64,000 nucleotides of DNA from Spirodela intermedia (Eukaryota > Streptophyta > Magnoliopsida > Alismatales > Araceae), in the NCBI GenBank assembly GCA_902729315.2, contig LR746273.1, positions 191,001 through 255,000 of the forward strand, read 5' to 3'. The notes beneath the pieces are model-generated. The model ran no database searches. It was given only the letters and a program-made list of their open reading frames with translations, and was not told the origin of the DNA. The position numbers and the translations under genes are program-made. Positions 10,646 through 22,900 of this stretch are shown in pieces; within the stretch, counting starts at the first letter, position 1; every line of letters starts with the position of its first letter.

Positions 10646-10930
10646 TGATGTCACTATCCCAACATCAAATGTAAGAATTCTTAATCTCATATAGAAAATA
10701 TAAGGAATGTTGACTAAGGGACCATCTATAAAGAAAGACCTTTGGCCTCATGTATGAAATATCTTTTGTTATCATGAATATCTATATTGGTCATATGTGG
10801 ATTTGTTGGGGATACAATTGCCTAAGCACCCAACAAAGATTTTATGTAGAATAGTCAATTTCCTTATTATAGTGATATTAGATCGAAGTTGCGAACAAAG
10901 TTATACTCTTATATCTCTTCCCTTTCTTCA
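10646..10930 (+). repeat. LTR (5' LTR of the Ty3/gypsy element)
   Basis: It begins TGATGTCAC after the purine tract and ends TTCTTCA before a primer-binding-site-like TGGTATAGTGTC (10936-10947). Its core matches 15626-15845. Shared phrases are GTTGACTAAGGGACCATCTATAAAG (with two changes) and a TATCA-ATAT-TATTGGTCATA block near its middle. The copies have diverged by substitutions and small indels, so the insertion is old. Confidence 0.65.
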
Positions 10931-10935
10931 ATATT

Positions 10936-13900
10936 TGGTATAGTGTCATGGCGGTAGAGGGTAGAGTCAGTATAAGTGGTTCCCAAAAGTATAGAATTGT
11001 TCAACTAGTAGAGTAGTAAAAAATTACAACTGAAATCATTGAGGCCCTTACGAGCTAATTACTAGTTGAGTTTAGTAACTTACAAGAGCAGATGGTGGGT
11101 TGGATGACCTAAATAGAAGAACAAACCTATAAGGCCATTAATGTCTTGACAAAGAGATTCAATAAGAAAATTCAATTGATCTACGACAAAACAAGTGAAA
11201 TAGTCATATCCTATGAAGCCCAGAAAGAAGACATTTTGACACTACAAAGAGAATTTACCCAACAAATATCAAAGTTGTGACAGTAGATGAAAGAGGTTGT
11301 GAATAACCTCTAATTAGAATTGACAACCTCCAAAGACCTCTGAGTCAAGACCTAAGACGATGACTATCTCAAATCAAGGCTCTTGAAGCTAAACCATACT
11401 TAGGGAAGCAAAATGTTATGCTAATCAAGATTTTTTTGTGGGACCTATAGAGGTACCTCAATGTTAATACCTCTTCTAAGGAAGAGTAAGTTTTTCTTAG
11501 CAACTTATTTCTAACGTGACATGTCAAGACATGTTAGAGGCTTCAAATTGAAGATTATTCTAGACCATTAGTGACATTAAGATAAATTTGTCAAAGAAAT
11601 TTGAGAACAATTTCATCTAGCAAATTCAAGGCAAACCACTCAAATAGCCATGAGATAGCTGAAGTACACTAAGGCCATCCGAGAATATGTAGAAAATTTT
11701 TCAATACTTATACTAGCAGTACTCAAGATAGACAAAGATGATAAACATCACTATTTCATTGAAGAATTATAGAAATAAGCTCATAACAAAATCCAGAAAC
11801 AAGGTGTCTAGAATATATAAGAAGCTATGACTATGACAAATGAGATGGTTGACATCCAACATCATCAGTAAAACAATAATGGTGAGGCACTCCAAAGAAG
11901 TAGAGGTTGCAGCAACAATTGAGGATAGGGAAGACCCACCACGATAAGAGAAAGCTAATGACAAGTCAACAAAGACCAGAATTAAGACACCTTGTAGATT
12001 GAGGGCCCAAAGTGAACTAGATGTCATGTTTGTGGTGGCCCTCACCATAATCTTGATTGCTCAAACCAAGTAGATTATCACATGGAAAAGACTTGACTCA
12101 ACCTAGTCATGATGCAAGAGCAATTGTCACTAGTGATAGGAGATGTACAAAATTTAAACATAATTTAAATTGTAAATGTAGTGCAAGCTAAAGTCATCCA
12201 AGTAGCTCCTAAGAGACTACTCTTGCACCATTGTAAATTTCTATCAGAGAGGAAAGCTAATTACTTTTGACTAAGATTGGTTCAAACAAGCAGCCAAATC
12301 AATGTTGTCAACTCTTAGACCCAAGCATTTGTTGAGCTAACACAACAAGTGAAGACTTAGATCGGCATGTAGAAAGATAAAATAGATTCTCTAGTCCTAC
12401 GGATGGATGATTTCAACATCATCCTATGTATAGATTTTGTAGTCAAGTCAAAGGTAAGGATCTTCTTTCACTATAACAATCTTATTATTTACAGAGGAGA
12501 CTAGTCTTGTTTTGTGTAGAAATCTATACGAGAGTTGAAGAAACATCAATTGATGATATAAGAAAAAATTGATCTTCAACAAGATATTGACGCTTTTCTT
12601 GTCACCTTACAAGAAGTAGGGGAGGAAGAAAAGTGAGTGAGCCACCCTCATGTATTACCTTTACTCAAAAAATTACATGACATTATGCCCAACAAGTTGC
12701 TCACTACTTTACTGCTTAGATAGGATATAGAACATCTCGTTGAATTGTTACTAAGAGAACATCATCTGGTCAGGCCCCCATACAAGATGTCTTTAGCATA
12801 CTTTGAAGAATATAAAGTAATTAAAACAACTATTAAGGGTGGGACATATACGCCCCTAACATGTGCCATTTTTTGCATCAACTCTCTTTCAATAGAAGAA
12901 AGTTAAAATATTGAGGTTTTGTGTGGATTAAAGGGCCCCAAAAGAAGATTATGATAAAAAACAAGTACTCAATGTTTAATGTGAAAAACTTGTTCAATCG
13001 ACTTGACGAGTCATAAATCTTCTCAAAGTTGAGAGTAGCTACCATCAAGTCTAAATCAAGAGAGTAGATGAGTAAAAAAAAGTGTGTTATACACTATGAG
13101 TCAAATTAATTTATTGTGGTGCCTTTTAGATTGAGAAATACTTTGACCACATTTATGTTTTAATAAATTTTATATTTAAACTATTTTTAGATAAATTTAT
13201 TGTCATATATTTAAATAATATTTCATTATATAATCACATTTTGTAGAAGTATTTGTCACACATAACAATTACTTGAGACTTTGAAGCACCATTAGTTATA
13301 TTTGAACTCTGCAAAGTATACATTTGCTATAACATAAGTGAAATTCTTTGATCATGTAGTTAGTAAAAAAAGAGTACAAATTGATCGAAAGAAAGTGTTA
13401 ACAATTGAAGAGTGGTTAGTGGCCAAAGGGTGACCGAACTAATGTCTCTCTTGAAGCTTATCAATTATTATTATAAGTTTATCCAAAGCTTCTTTCGTAT
13501 AGTTGCACCTCTAATAGAACACCTTAGGAGGAACAAAAGTTGATATAATTTAATGATTGTTAACATACCTTTGACAACTTGTATAGTAATAAAGAAGGAA
13601 CCAATACTTCAACTTCAAGACTTCCACAAGCCATTTGAAGTGTTGATGTAAGAAAGACACCTGGTCGCATTTGAAGCTCAAAAATTAAGTGGCACAAAAT
13701 AGGGTTACTCAATACATGAGAAGGAGATGACAATAGTCATTCACTACCTATGAGTATAGAGACTATTTTGTGATCATTTATTATTTATACCGACAATGTA
13801 GCTAAGAAGTTGTCTTCCAAATAAATTCATTGGCAAGACTTATTGAGTATGAGTTCTTACTCAAATATAAGTCATGACACACTAACATGATAGCAAATAC

Positions 13901-15620
13901 CTTGAGTCGATAGGGAGCCACAAATGGAGTGGCCACCATCTCAATCAATATTAGGGACTTGTTAGATGACATACGAGTAGCATATGATATAATCAAGCGA
14001 TCAAATATCGTATTCAACAAATAGAGACTAAGGAAACTCGACGCATGTAGAGGGTTGTTGACCTGATGTATCACATAGTGGTCAACTTCGATGTCATCTC
14101 CTATAAGAGACACATGATGCACTTCATGTGAAGCATCTCAAGCAACAATGGATGATGGTATTATTGATTAGTAGTTACTTTTGGCCAAACATAGAATGCA
14201 ATGTGGAGACATATGTTCGTTCATATTTGATTTATCAACAAGATAAGGTGGAGTGACGACATGTTCATCAAAAAGATAATATAAGATAAGGGATCGTGGG
14301 AGTCATTGTTCATGAACTTCATCACATGCCTCTCACGAGTAGATAAGTATGATACCATTCTTATGATGGTTGACAAGTTTTTCAAGTATATGACATTTAT
14401 ATCAACACAATCTGAGTGCTAGGTAGAAGAAGTGGTTGGGTTATTCTTGACACAAATTGTCAACTTGTGAGGTATCTCATGGGATATAATCTCATTCACA
14501 AGACAATTCTAGTCAACTGTCTTTTCACCTTTCTTGGCACTAAGCTTAACTTCTTCATTACATTTCATCCACAAATAAATGATCAAATGAAAAGAGTAAA
14601 GAGAGTGCTAGAAGATTACCTCATACATTATGTCATGGTACAACAAAATAATTGGGTCAATCTATTAGATGTTGTCCAATTCGCCCATAGTATTCAATAG
14701 TGCGTCTCTATAGGACATTTGTCATTCAAGTTTGCCACTAGTAGGCAACCACTAATATCCTATGAACTTGTGAAGTAATAGAGTTCAAGATATTTGTCAA
14801 TTGCCTACTATTTTGCCAAGAACCATAGTGACCTAATTGAAGAGGCCCGAGAGATATTGACAAGAGCCGTTCAAAGGATGAAGAAAAATGATGATCAATG
14901 CCAACAAAAAATCAAATATGTAGTAATAGATTGAGTACAACTTCATATCTACTGTACTCACAAGAGCCTCCAAAGGTAGAAGAAGTGGTACAATAGATTA
15001 ATTCTTCAGTTCGATAGACCCTTCCAAATTGTGACCCAAGTGAGGTGATTAATTGACCAACTCTAACCCCCTCCACACCTCCTAGTACACCTATCTTTCA
15101 CATATCTCTATCGAAAGCTTATCCTGTAGATAAAGATAATCTAGAGTGGAACCAATCACACTAAACCCCACTAATGATTCAAGTATATTATTCTAACTCA
15201 ATATTATCAATATTAGATCATTAAGTGGTTGACAAGGGTGAACACAATCATGTCAACCGTAACACTTTTTACCTCATTTAGTGGGGAGGACAATCACCGA
15301 AGATGACTACATGGAAGAAAGACATGGACTTGTGGCAATTTGAGGATATAATCTAAGCTTGCCATAATCAACAAGTAAAGACATGATGCCCACACGTGAC
15401 AACATGACACCTGCATATGGTGGCAAAACACTTGTGCATGACAGCACATGTGTGCACATATGCACAGCATATATGCCTAGCGGCACAACAAGCACACATG
15501 TCAGCACAACACTGGCGCCCCACAACACATTATGCACAATTCTAACATGGCAACCTAAAGTCACAAGATCATAAGATGATGTCACGAGCATGACATCATC
15601 TAAAGGGGGAGCAGAGGACA
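10936..15620 (+). mobile_element. Degenerate Ty3/gypsy retrotransposon, internal region
   Basis: The internal region keeps the gypsy order gag-protease-RT-RNaseH-integrase but is full of stops and shifts. At 12022-12060 is a CX2CX3HX4C zinc knuckle (CHVCGGPHHNLDC). Around 12,400 a protease-like MDDFNIILCIDF is readable. A linker PPYKMSLAYFEE at about 12,770 precedes RT remnants near 12,840-13,200, and RNase H-like GYSIHEKEMT lies at about 13,710. The end of RNase H gives ANTLSR near 13,890. Integrase core and C-terminal pieces (FITCLSR, ILMMVDKFFKY, FHPQIND, NWVNLLDVVQFAH) lie at 14,310-14,700. The order RNaseH-then-integrase marks Ty3/gypsy, not Ty1/copia. The purine tract at about 15,602-15,610 precedes the 3' LTR. 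Confidence 0.8.
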
Positions 15621-15845
15621 TGTAATGATGTCACAAGTACCCCAATGTCAATTGGAGTGAGAACTCTTAAATCTATATCAGAAATGTAATGAATCTTGAC
15701 TACGGGACCATCTATAAAGAGGGACCCATAACCTCATATATGGATCACTTTTCGTTATCAGGAATATACATATTGGTCATACTTAGGGATCCGATCGCCC
15801 AACAAGGATTTCGTGCAGAGCGGCTGACTTCCTTGTTACAGTCAG
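15621..15845 (+). repeat. LTR (3' LTR, truncated or diverged at its end)
   Basis: It follows a purine tract and AGCAGAGGACA, starts TGTAATGATG, and aligns with the 5' LTR until CTTGTTACAGT at about 15,845. There similarity stops and GC-rich sequence begins. No target-site duplication could be identified. Confidence 0.6.
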
Positions 15846-16550
15846 CCATTGCCATTCGTCTTCCACCGTTTGGTCGCCCTCGTCCGTTGCCTGGTGCTGC
15901 CAGTCATCCGCCGTCCGTCGCCGACTGCGGCCATCGTCCGCCACCCCCACCATCTGCTGCCGCCACTGTCCGCTCACCGCCCCCAGCCACCTCCCACCGT
16001 TCTCCATCCTTCCTTCCTTACCCATCCATCGACCGCTGCCCCCGCCTATCGCCCACCGTCCATCAACTATCGTCCGCCGCCGCCGTCCCCTTCGCCCGTT
16101 TTGAACTGTCCCACTGGTTCGGGTTAAATCCCCACAGATTCGTGACGGCGGAGCCGCCAGGCCCGAACCGGCCCTGCTCCACCAGGTCCGTCCTGGTCTG
16201 GACCAACCAGGCCCGAGACGGCCCAGCGTCGCCCGGCCAAGCCAGACCGGATCCGCCAGGTTCGAATCAGTTCAGACAGGCCTACCCAAATCAGTCTGGA
16301 CCATCAGGGGCCGAGAGGCTGAGAAACGCCGACCCAAACTATAACCCTTAAAATGTGCCTGCCGACCGACTCTATCGGTCAATGCAGTCAAAAGTCGGTC
16401 AGCCGATGGTCAACATGTCAGTCAATGGTCAACACTCCGTCAATTTCAGCACTTGCCGAACCAGTTTCAACGTGTGTTCCATTTGCGCGGTTACCACTAA
16501 TAAAGAATATTAAAATTGGTGTGAAAATAAATGGAGATTTTTTTTAAGAT
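15845..16550 (+). mobile_element. GC-rich retroelement-like module
   Basis: The segment abruptly shifts from AT-rich to GC-rich, with CCGCC/CATC repeats that match the minus strand of 8400-8640. The long open frame across it (15689-16351) is low-complexity Pro/Ser/Arg and has no recognisable domain, so it is treated as repeat, not gene. The last 200 nt are rich in GGTCAA motifs. Confidence 0.45.
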
Positions 16551-17830
16551 CACCAGAAAGTTCGTGACATAGACGAGATAATGACAGACTTCTCCGAAAT
16601 CGTAATGTTCCTTGCCACGTGGACTGCGTAGAAGAGTGGGTGGTTAAAGGTCAACGCACATCTTAAGGCATCGTGATCTGTAGATGCACCGAAATTAAGA
16701 AACGCCCAAAAGACCATCCGTTATTCAGCGACAATCGATTACAGTTGACAATTGACGACGGCCAGCATAATAACGTCATTATCTCGCATTAGTGACTGCG
16801 CGTTGGGACCGACTTAGCCCGCACTAGACCACTCATTGAAAAACGTCAACGCCAAATGACTGCCCAATGATTTCTAAGAGAAGCCATCCATCGTGGGGCG
16901 GTTGACTCCTGTCGTTAATCAGACGGCCACTGTCCCAGGTCCCTTCTTTCTATTCTCTATCTAACACCGTCACCTCGAAACGTCCATCGCAGCCGAGTCG
17001 TGTCGGCCGCCATGCAGCCGCCTTCTGCCGCCATGTCGGCGGCTGCGGCAGCGGATCGTGATCAAGACGACGACCCCACTCTCCCTTCCTCTGGGGTGGC
17101 CGAAATCTGGGGAAAAGGCGGCGGAGAGCTGCCCGAGGCGCAAGCTATGTTTCCAGAAGAATCCTAGCTGGTCCCAGCGTCAGGAGGCCGGCCCTCTACT
17201 CAAATTGAACAGGAGGGAGGATGGACGGTGGCGATGCGATCGCGAAGTGGAAGGTTGCCTGCTGGCGAAACAAGTGGCGCAACCAGAGGACGTGTTCTCC
17301 ACTTTCCGCGTTACTGTCACCGCTCTGGGGGCACCGACACCGCGAGAGACCATCATAGCAGCACCCGAATGGGGAGGTGTGGAGCTTTGATGGGACGGGT
17401 GGCGCAGAAAAGGGTGAGCGTACAACGGAGCAGCCGATCTGAAACTTGATCATAGGCGGGCCAGCAGGGGTTCAGTCAAATCTGCGCCAGACGTGGCTCT
17501 GTGGCGGTAAGTGTACGCGCAGGTCGCTCGACACCGCGCGGCCCCCCCCCCCCCTTAACTAACGGTCTAGCAGTCTGCAATCGTCCCGCCACGCCGCGCG
17601 CGCGCGCCCCTTAGCTTTTTACGAAAATACTTATAATTATGGTATCTGTAGGCCGTACTTAACAGTACGACATCGGCGCTTCGAACTGGGTAAACAGGTC
17701 ATTTCACAGTTAGTAGCACTATCGTAAATTGGTCTGACGACGGATCCTCCTCCCTCTTCCTTTTAAACCCCGCGTCCCACTCCGGCGGTGTCTGCTCTAT
17801 TCTGAAGTTCGTTTCTTCTGCAGTGATGAG
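16551..17830. other. Upstream region of the PII-2-like gene
   Basis: No supported gene. It holds five TTGAC/GTCAA W-box cores between 16649 and 16906, a run of C at about 17542-17555 and a GCGCGCGCGC run at about 17598-17608. The open frame at 17058-17390 is unrecognised. Confidence 0.5.
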
Positions 17831-19327
17831 ATGAGGTTCCGCTGCTGTTCCAATCCTGTCTCCACAGCCGCTCTCTTCCTCCTGGTGGCGACGGCGGCGG
17901 CGGCTGCGACATGCTCGAGCGTGGTCACTGCGGCTGGCGAGGAGCGGGCCGGCGTCCTCCCCGCCGGAGAACAGGAGGCCGTCTACCGGGTTCTGGAGGC
18001 TATCAATCCCTCTCTCGACTGGCGGTTTCTCTACCCCGACGATCTCTGCCTCTCTGGTCCCCACGGTATCGTCTGCGACCTCATCCCAGGCCCGACGGGT
18101 GGTAGCAACGACGGAGAGGGAGGAGGAAGAGATGTCATCGTCCCGCACGTCGTGGAGCTCAACTTTGGCTACGTCTCCGATTTCTCCCCCAACCCGCCCT
18201 GCGGTGTCGACGCCGTCTTTTCCCCTCGGCTCTCCTCTGCCTCCTTCCCCTTTCTCCGCAAGCTCTTCTTCTACGGCTGCTTTAACGCCTCCTCGGAGGT
18301 CTCCCTGCCGGAAGATTTCTTCCGGAACCTTCCCTCTGCGTTTCTCGAGGAGCTCGTCTTCGTCGAGAACCCCTCGCTCACCGGTCGCCTCAGCGGCAGA
18401 ATCGGCTCCTTCGTCCGCCTGAGGAGGCTCGTCCTGACCGGCAGCCGGATCTCGGGAGAGATCCCCTACGATATCGGGAACTTGCGCAACCTCCAGGAGC
18501 TCACGCTGTCTCGGAACCGCCTCAAGGGGCGGCTCCCGAGGAGCGTCGGGCGATGCACGGGACTCCAGATCCTGGACGTCAGTGACAACCAGCTAGCCGG
18601 CCATCTCCCGGCGGAGATTGGCCAGTTGGATGCGCTCTTGAAGCTGGACCTGAGTGAGAACCACATCTCCGGTCCGGTCCCCGGCGAGCTCGCCGGCCTC
18701 CAGCGGCTGGAATTCCTCGACCTCAGCCACAACAATCTGACGGGGGGAGTCCCGGTTGCACTGGCGGCAATGGCGGAGCTGAAGGAGGTCCATCTGAGCG
18801 GAAACCCCCTGGGAGGGCGCCTACCGGAGGAGATATGGGAGAAGCTGGGGGGCCTTCTGGGGCTCGGCATGTCCGGCGTGGGCCTGGTCGGCAACATCCC
18901 TTCCTCCATGGGGGTGTTCTTGGGGAGGCTCTGCTACCTCGCCCTTGACAACAACGGCCTGGAGGGAGGCTTGCCGGAGGAGTTCCGGCGGATGGAGCGG
19001 ACGGCGAGGGAGATCAACCTGGAGAACAACATGCTTAGCGGCCGCCTCCCCTTCTCTGCGGCATTCGTCGCTAGGATCGGCCGGAAGCTGAAGCTCAGCG
19101 GGAACCTGCGGCTGTGCCTGGAGGGAGACGACGACCGCCGCCAGGGAGGGGCCGGCAGCGTGAGCTCCTTGGAGCCGTGCGACAGGACGGAGGTCCCCCG
19201 CCCGGCCTTCTTCCTTCCCCTGTCCTCCGGCGGCCGGTGCAGTAGGGGACCCCGAGGAGGACCCTTCCTCTTCTCTTTTGCGCTTTTGCACCTTATTCTG
19301 GTGCCTTCCCTCTTTGCCTTACACTGA
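17831..19327 (+). CDS. PII-2: Secreted LRR protein, Piriformospora indica-insensitive protein 2 type
   Basis: An intronless frame of 498 residues. An N-terminal hydrophobic signal peptide (about residues 12-27, Ala/Leu-rich) precedes an N-terminal LRR cap whose EQEAVYRVLEAI and DLCLSGPHGIVCD segments follow PII-2 proteins. About ten leucine-rich repeats fill the middle (types LQELTLSRNRLKGRLP, LLKLDLSENHISGPVP, LEFLDLSHNNLTGGVP). A closing cap RIGRKLKLSGNLRLC corresponds to the GRRF-x-NPNLC end of Arabidopsis PII-2 (At1g13230). The tail ends in a hydrophobic stretch without charged residues, which fits a GPI-anchor signal. There is no kinase domain. PII-2 is needed in Arabidopsis for the growth benefit from the root fungus Piriformospora indica; a role here is inferred only from similarity. 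TOO MANY MOUTHS is a related alternative but fits less well in the caps. Confidence 0.85.
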   Translation: MRFRCCSNPVSTAALFLLVATAAAAATCSSVVTAAGEERAGVLPAGEQEAVYRVLEAINPSLDWRFLYPDDLCLSGPHGIVCDLIPGPTGGSNDGEGGGRDVIVPHVVELNFGYVSDFSPNPPCGVDAVFSPRLSSASFPFLRKLFFYGCFNASSEVSLPEDFFRNLPSAFLEELVFVENPSLTGRLSGRIGSFVRLRRLVLTGSRISGEIPYDIGNLRNLQELTLSRNRLKGRLPRSVGRCTGLQILDVSDNQLAGHLPAEIGQLDALLKLDLSENHISGPVPGELAGLQRLEFLDLSHNNLTGGVPVALAAMAELKEVHLSGNPLGGRLPEEIWEKLGGLLGLGMSGVGLVGNIPSSMGVFLGRLCYLALDNNGLEGGLPEEFRRMERTAREINLENNMLSGRLPFSAAFVARIGRKLKLSGNLRLCLEGDDDRRQGGAGSVSSLEPCDRTEVPRPAFFLPLSSGGRCSRGPRGGPFLFSFALLHLILVPSLFALH

Positions 19328-19994
19328 AAGAAAATGCGGCGGCGAAAGTTTTTTTGTATCAGAGACAGTTCGAAGAACATGACAGAAGAAACCGCCTGGC
19401 TCTACTAACTACACCCTTGTTCTTTAGCAGATTTCGAAATGCTTTCCCCCTGTTTTTACAGATTTCTGGTGTCGACCCGTTCTTCCCTCTTCACACACAT
19501 GGATGAGAGAGAGAGAGAGAGAGAGAGAGAAGCTGGAGGAAGGTGGTGGGGGGTTGAACAGGAGCCGCTGGTGGCGGTGCTTTAGACACCGCCGGCTCCC
19601 AACGACCGTCGCTGCCCGGAAAAGGCGGTGATTCCCATCCCCGCCGGAGCTCCGTCGTGTGTCGAAACCCGCCGGGAGCAAAAGGCGGCAACCCATTCCG
19701 TACCCCTCACGACAGCAGAGCCAGGTCTAAACTGTGCGCGGCACAAACCTCACATGGCAGCACCCACCGCACGAGCATCGGACTAGACCTCCATGAGAAT
19801 ACAACCACACCAACCCCCCCTTCTTCTCAGGCAGGACGCCGCCCGCTCCAGAATCACGAGCCACCGCATGGATGTTTCCACCACGGCGGAGCCGAGCAGA
19901 GCAGTTTGAAGAGACCAAATGGCGAAAATCATATGAATGAACGTTTCACCTTCCCCGACATTTTTTTTCCCATGGTACGAATGCAATGCCTTCA
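19328..19994. other. Spacer between convergent PII-2-like and CIP7-like genes
   Basis: Contains both 3' UTRs and a (GA)n tract at about 19506-19530. No gene seen. Confidence 0.6.
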
Positions 19995-22900
19995 TCACGG
20001 AGCAGAAGATTTCTTACCCCCGCCAGACCTGCTCCGGAAGGGTGAGAGGATGGAGAAGCGACGGAAAGCTGCCATCAGCGGAAGAGAGAACCATATCAGC
20101 CGCCACACTTTTCGTCAACGACAGCAGATAAAACCAGGAGAGAGACGCATTACCTTTCGGCGGAGGGGTGCCCTCCTCCGGATGGCCTTCCTCCATAGAG
20201 ACCGAGTTCTTCAGCGCGGCGGCAACTGAAACACCACGAGGCAATCAGTCACTGGTTCAGAGAAGCTTCAAGCGAGGTGCATGGCATCCGGTGTTTCACG
20301 CCAAAAACTGGGGCGTACCTTCAGTGAAGGAGGAAGAGGCCATCTGGTCATCCTCGTACAGGGAGCAGGTCTCCAAGCCCGAATCACCGAGGGAGGTACC
20401 CCTGCTCCTCCTTCCGAACTTCAACAACTTTCTCAACCCTTTCAAGGTCTCTCTGCCCCTTGGCCTCCCCTCGTTCTCATGAACCTCTTCTAACCGGGAT
20501 TCTGCAGAGCGCGATAAGTCCAGTTTACCTGTTGCAGAGCCGACTGTTCGTGGGGCTTCGTGGGATACGTTTCTGGCGCAGGGCTCCCCCAGTGACGCTG
20601 CCCGGCGATGCTGCGGCTGGTAGGGTTCATCCGAGAGAGAGAACCTCACACTCTTGGGATTTTCTTTTGCAGGGCCAATCTTCACCTGTTATCAAGAGCA
20701 CATCGAGAAAAAGCAAGCAATATTAGGGAGAAAAAAAAGTGACGGAAGATTAGCAAGAAAAACGGTCATGCATGAAGGATTCAGACGTAGAAAGTATGTA
20801 GCTAGAAACAGGTAGTTCGTTCGTCTGATCTATGAAGTTTAAGCTAAACAGATAAAAGTCAACGGTATAGACAGACTACCCTCCGTTTGTCTATTCAGAA
20901 AAATGCTGAGCAACCACTTAATGGCAAGAAATTAAAAAAATTGCACGAGGTTCAACCTCTTCATCTACCTTACTGAAACCGTTCCCGACTTCCTGCATGA
21001 TAGAAGATGAAGAAGAAGCTTGACCACCATTAAATGCCGGCGTTGCATCGACTTGGGAAAACCTGTTACCCATTTCTGACAGGCGTTCGGCTTCCTTGGC
21101 GACTGGAAGGGGTGTGGCATCGTCACGTTCAGGCAATACAATTTTTTTTTCCACAACCCCCTCGTCTTCCCTTTTCTTCTGGTCCAGAGTCTTCTCCTCT
21201 AAAGTCCTCTTTTCCTTCTTGTTCTCAGAGATCAACGAAGAAGCCTTACTTCCACTTCTATCCTCCCCAGGCCCCTTTCCGGTTGTCCTGCTTCGAGTCG
21301 TGTCAGAGGGCCTCACTCGATGATCTGCCTGCAGCATTGCTGATTTCAATCTGCCCGCTGTCGCAACGGCTGAAGCCTTATTGATCTTAGGCCCATCCGA
21401 TAGATGTTGCCTACGAAGATCTTGGACGCTGCCCGCTGATCTCGATGACGATCCATGAAGCCTGCTGCCACCTTTAGAACCAGATGAGTTCTGTGGAGGG
21501 GTTTTATCACTGCCTGCTGATCGCAACGCGGAAGAAGGATGCACACCGCCGCCATTGGGTTCCGGCAGTCTTCTCTTGGTTAGGGAAGTTCTCTTCGGTT
21601 GAGGTGCCGAGCCTCTGGCTTCCTCCTTCCTCATATCCGGCAAGGATGAAAGCGATCGGGTCAACCGGCTCCCAGCTACTGCCCGCTTGCGCCGGTTAAC
21701 TCTACTGGCCATTCCCTGAGAAGATTTGGCCACAGCGGAATCTGCTTTCAGGGGGAAGCTCGGCCGAGGTGAGAGAGAAGCAGGCCCCGAGGCTCCCGAC
21801 CTTGATATTCTGCAAGAGCTTGCAGAGGTCTTCGCTGGGAGCCGGATTATTTTCTGGTCTGGTGTGACTGGCGACCGAGTGGAGATCGAGCTTCTTGCGG
21901 CGATCCTCTGCTGCCGCTCCTTCTTCAGAGCTTCCAATCGCCTCACATCTTCATCTTCCTGGTCGTTGGATGTTTGAAAATATGATGATCAGGTGCATGC
22001 ACCAGTAACACGTACAGAAAAGCTACCATAAGCTCACGGCAGAAGAAAGCAAGAAGGACAAAACTTTCAAAAGCACGGCAGAAAGTATGTTCTCAAAATA
22101 GTAAAAGACAAGTCAGATGGAGAGACCAGAAACCAGAAATGGGTGATTCCCATCAGGCAACACATCCCCCATACGGACTCCGGCCGCCCATCCACGCTTA
22201 CACAGTTATCATCCGTTCATGGTGGCGGTGCAAGGAAGAACACTGAAGAAACCGTGCTGTGGGAGAACATCCACAGGTGTGCTGTGCTTCCTCAGTTTTG
22301 TATGGTGAAACATCCACAGGGGCGGATCAATGATCACGACGAGAATTGGGCATCTCTCAGTTATTATGAACTTTTTTGTCGATTGACAGATGAGAGGTAA
22401 GTAAATGAAAATATTGCTCAGATCTAGGGATTGGTCATGAGGCTGGTGGGCACCACCTTCATACGGGAAGCAAAAGATGATAGCTTTGCAATCAATTAGG
22501 TCAAGAGGTTCTGGCATCTGCCAGTCAGTCCCTTCGGATACGCTTCTCCTCGGGGTGGTCACTGGCATCTGATTTAATTTTTTTAAAAAAAAAATTACGT
22601 CAGAGAAAATTGGATGCTTTGAGAGGTACCTTCTCTTTCTTTGCTCTCTGAAGATCAGCTTTGAAAGCTCGGAGCTTGTTAGCACGCGCTTGAGCTTCAG
22701 CTAATGAACTTAGCTTTGATGGGTTCCCCCTTTTTCTCAACATGGAACCCGCCTTCTGCTTCTCCAACCCAGTCATCGATCTCTTCCCCTTGTCACCCTT
22801 TTTGGACCCTTCCTTGGCCTGTGTACCGTTCCCTCCGGCAGTAAAAGCTCTCGTCATGATGATCTCCTTGCTATAATCCTGCGCTGGATCATAGCCGACA

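Noticed and set aside
15689..16351. A 220-codon plus-strand frame rich in Pro, Ser and Arg
   Set aside because: It crosses the LTR end into a repeated GC-rich module that also occurs inverted at 8.4 kb. The sequence is low-complexity and not a gene.
17831..19327. Assignment of the LRR protein to TOO MANY MOUTHS
   Set aside because: Length and lack of a kinase fit, but the N-terminal and C-terminal caps follow PII-2 more closely.
18466..19380. Antisense frames over the PII-2-like gene
   Set aside because: They are GC-driven shadows of the LRR repeats, with no independent support.
20500..20560. A possible extra 41-nt intron in CIP7-like exon 11
   Set aside because: GTAAAC...CTGCAG borders exist, but 41 nt is too short for a plant intron and the frame is open without it.
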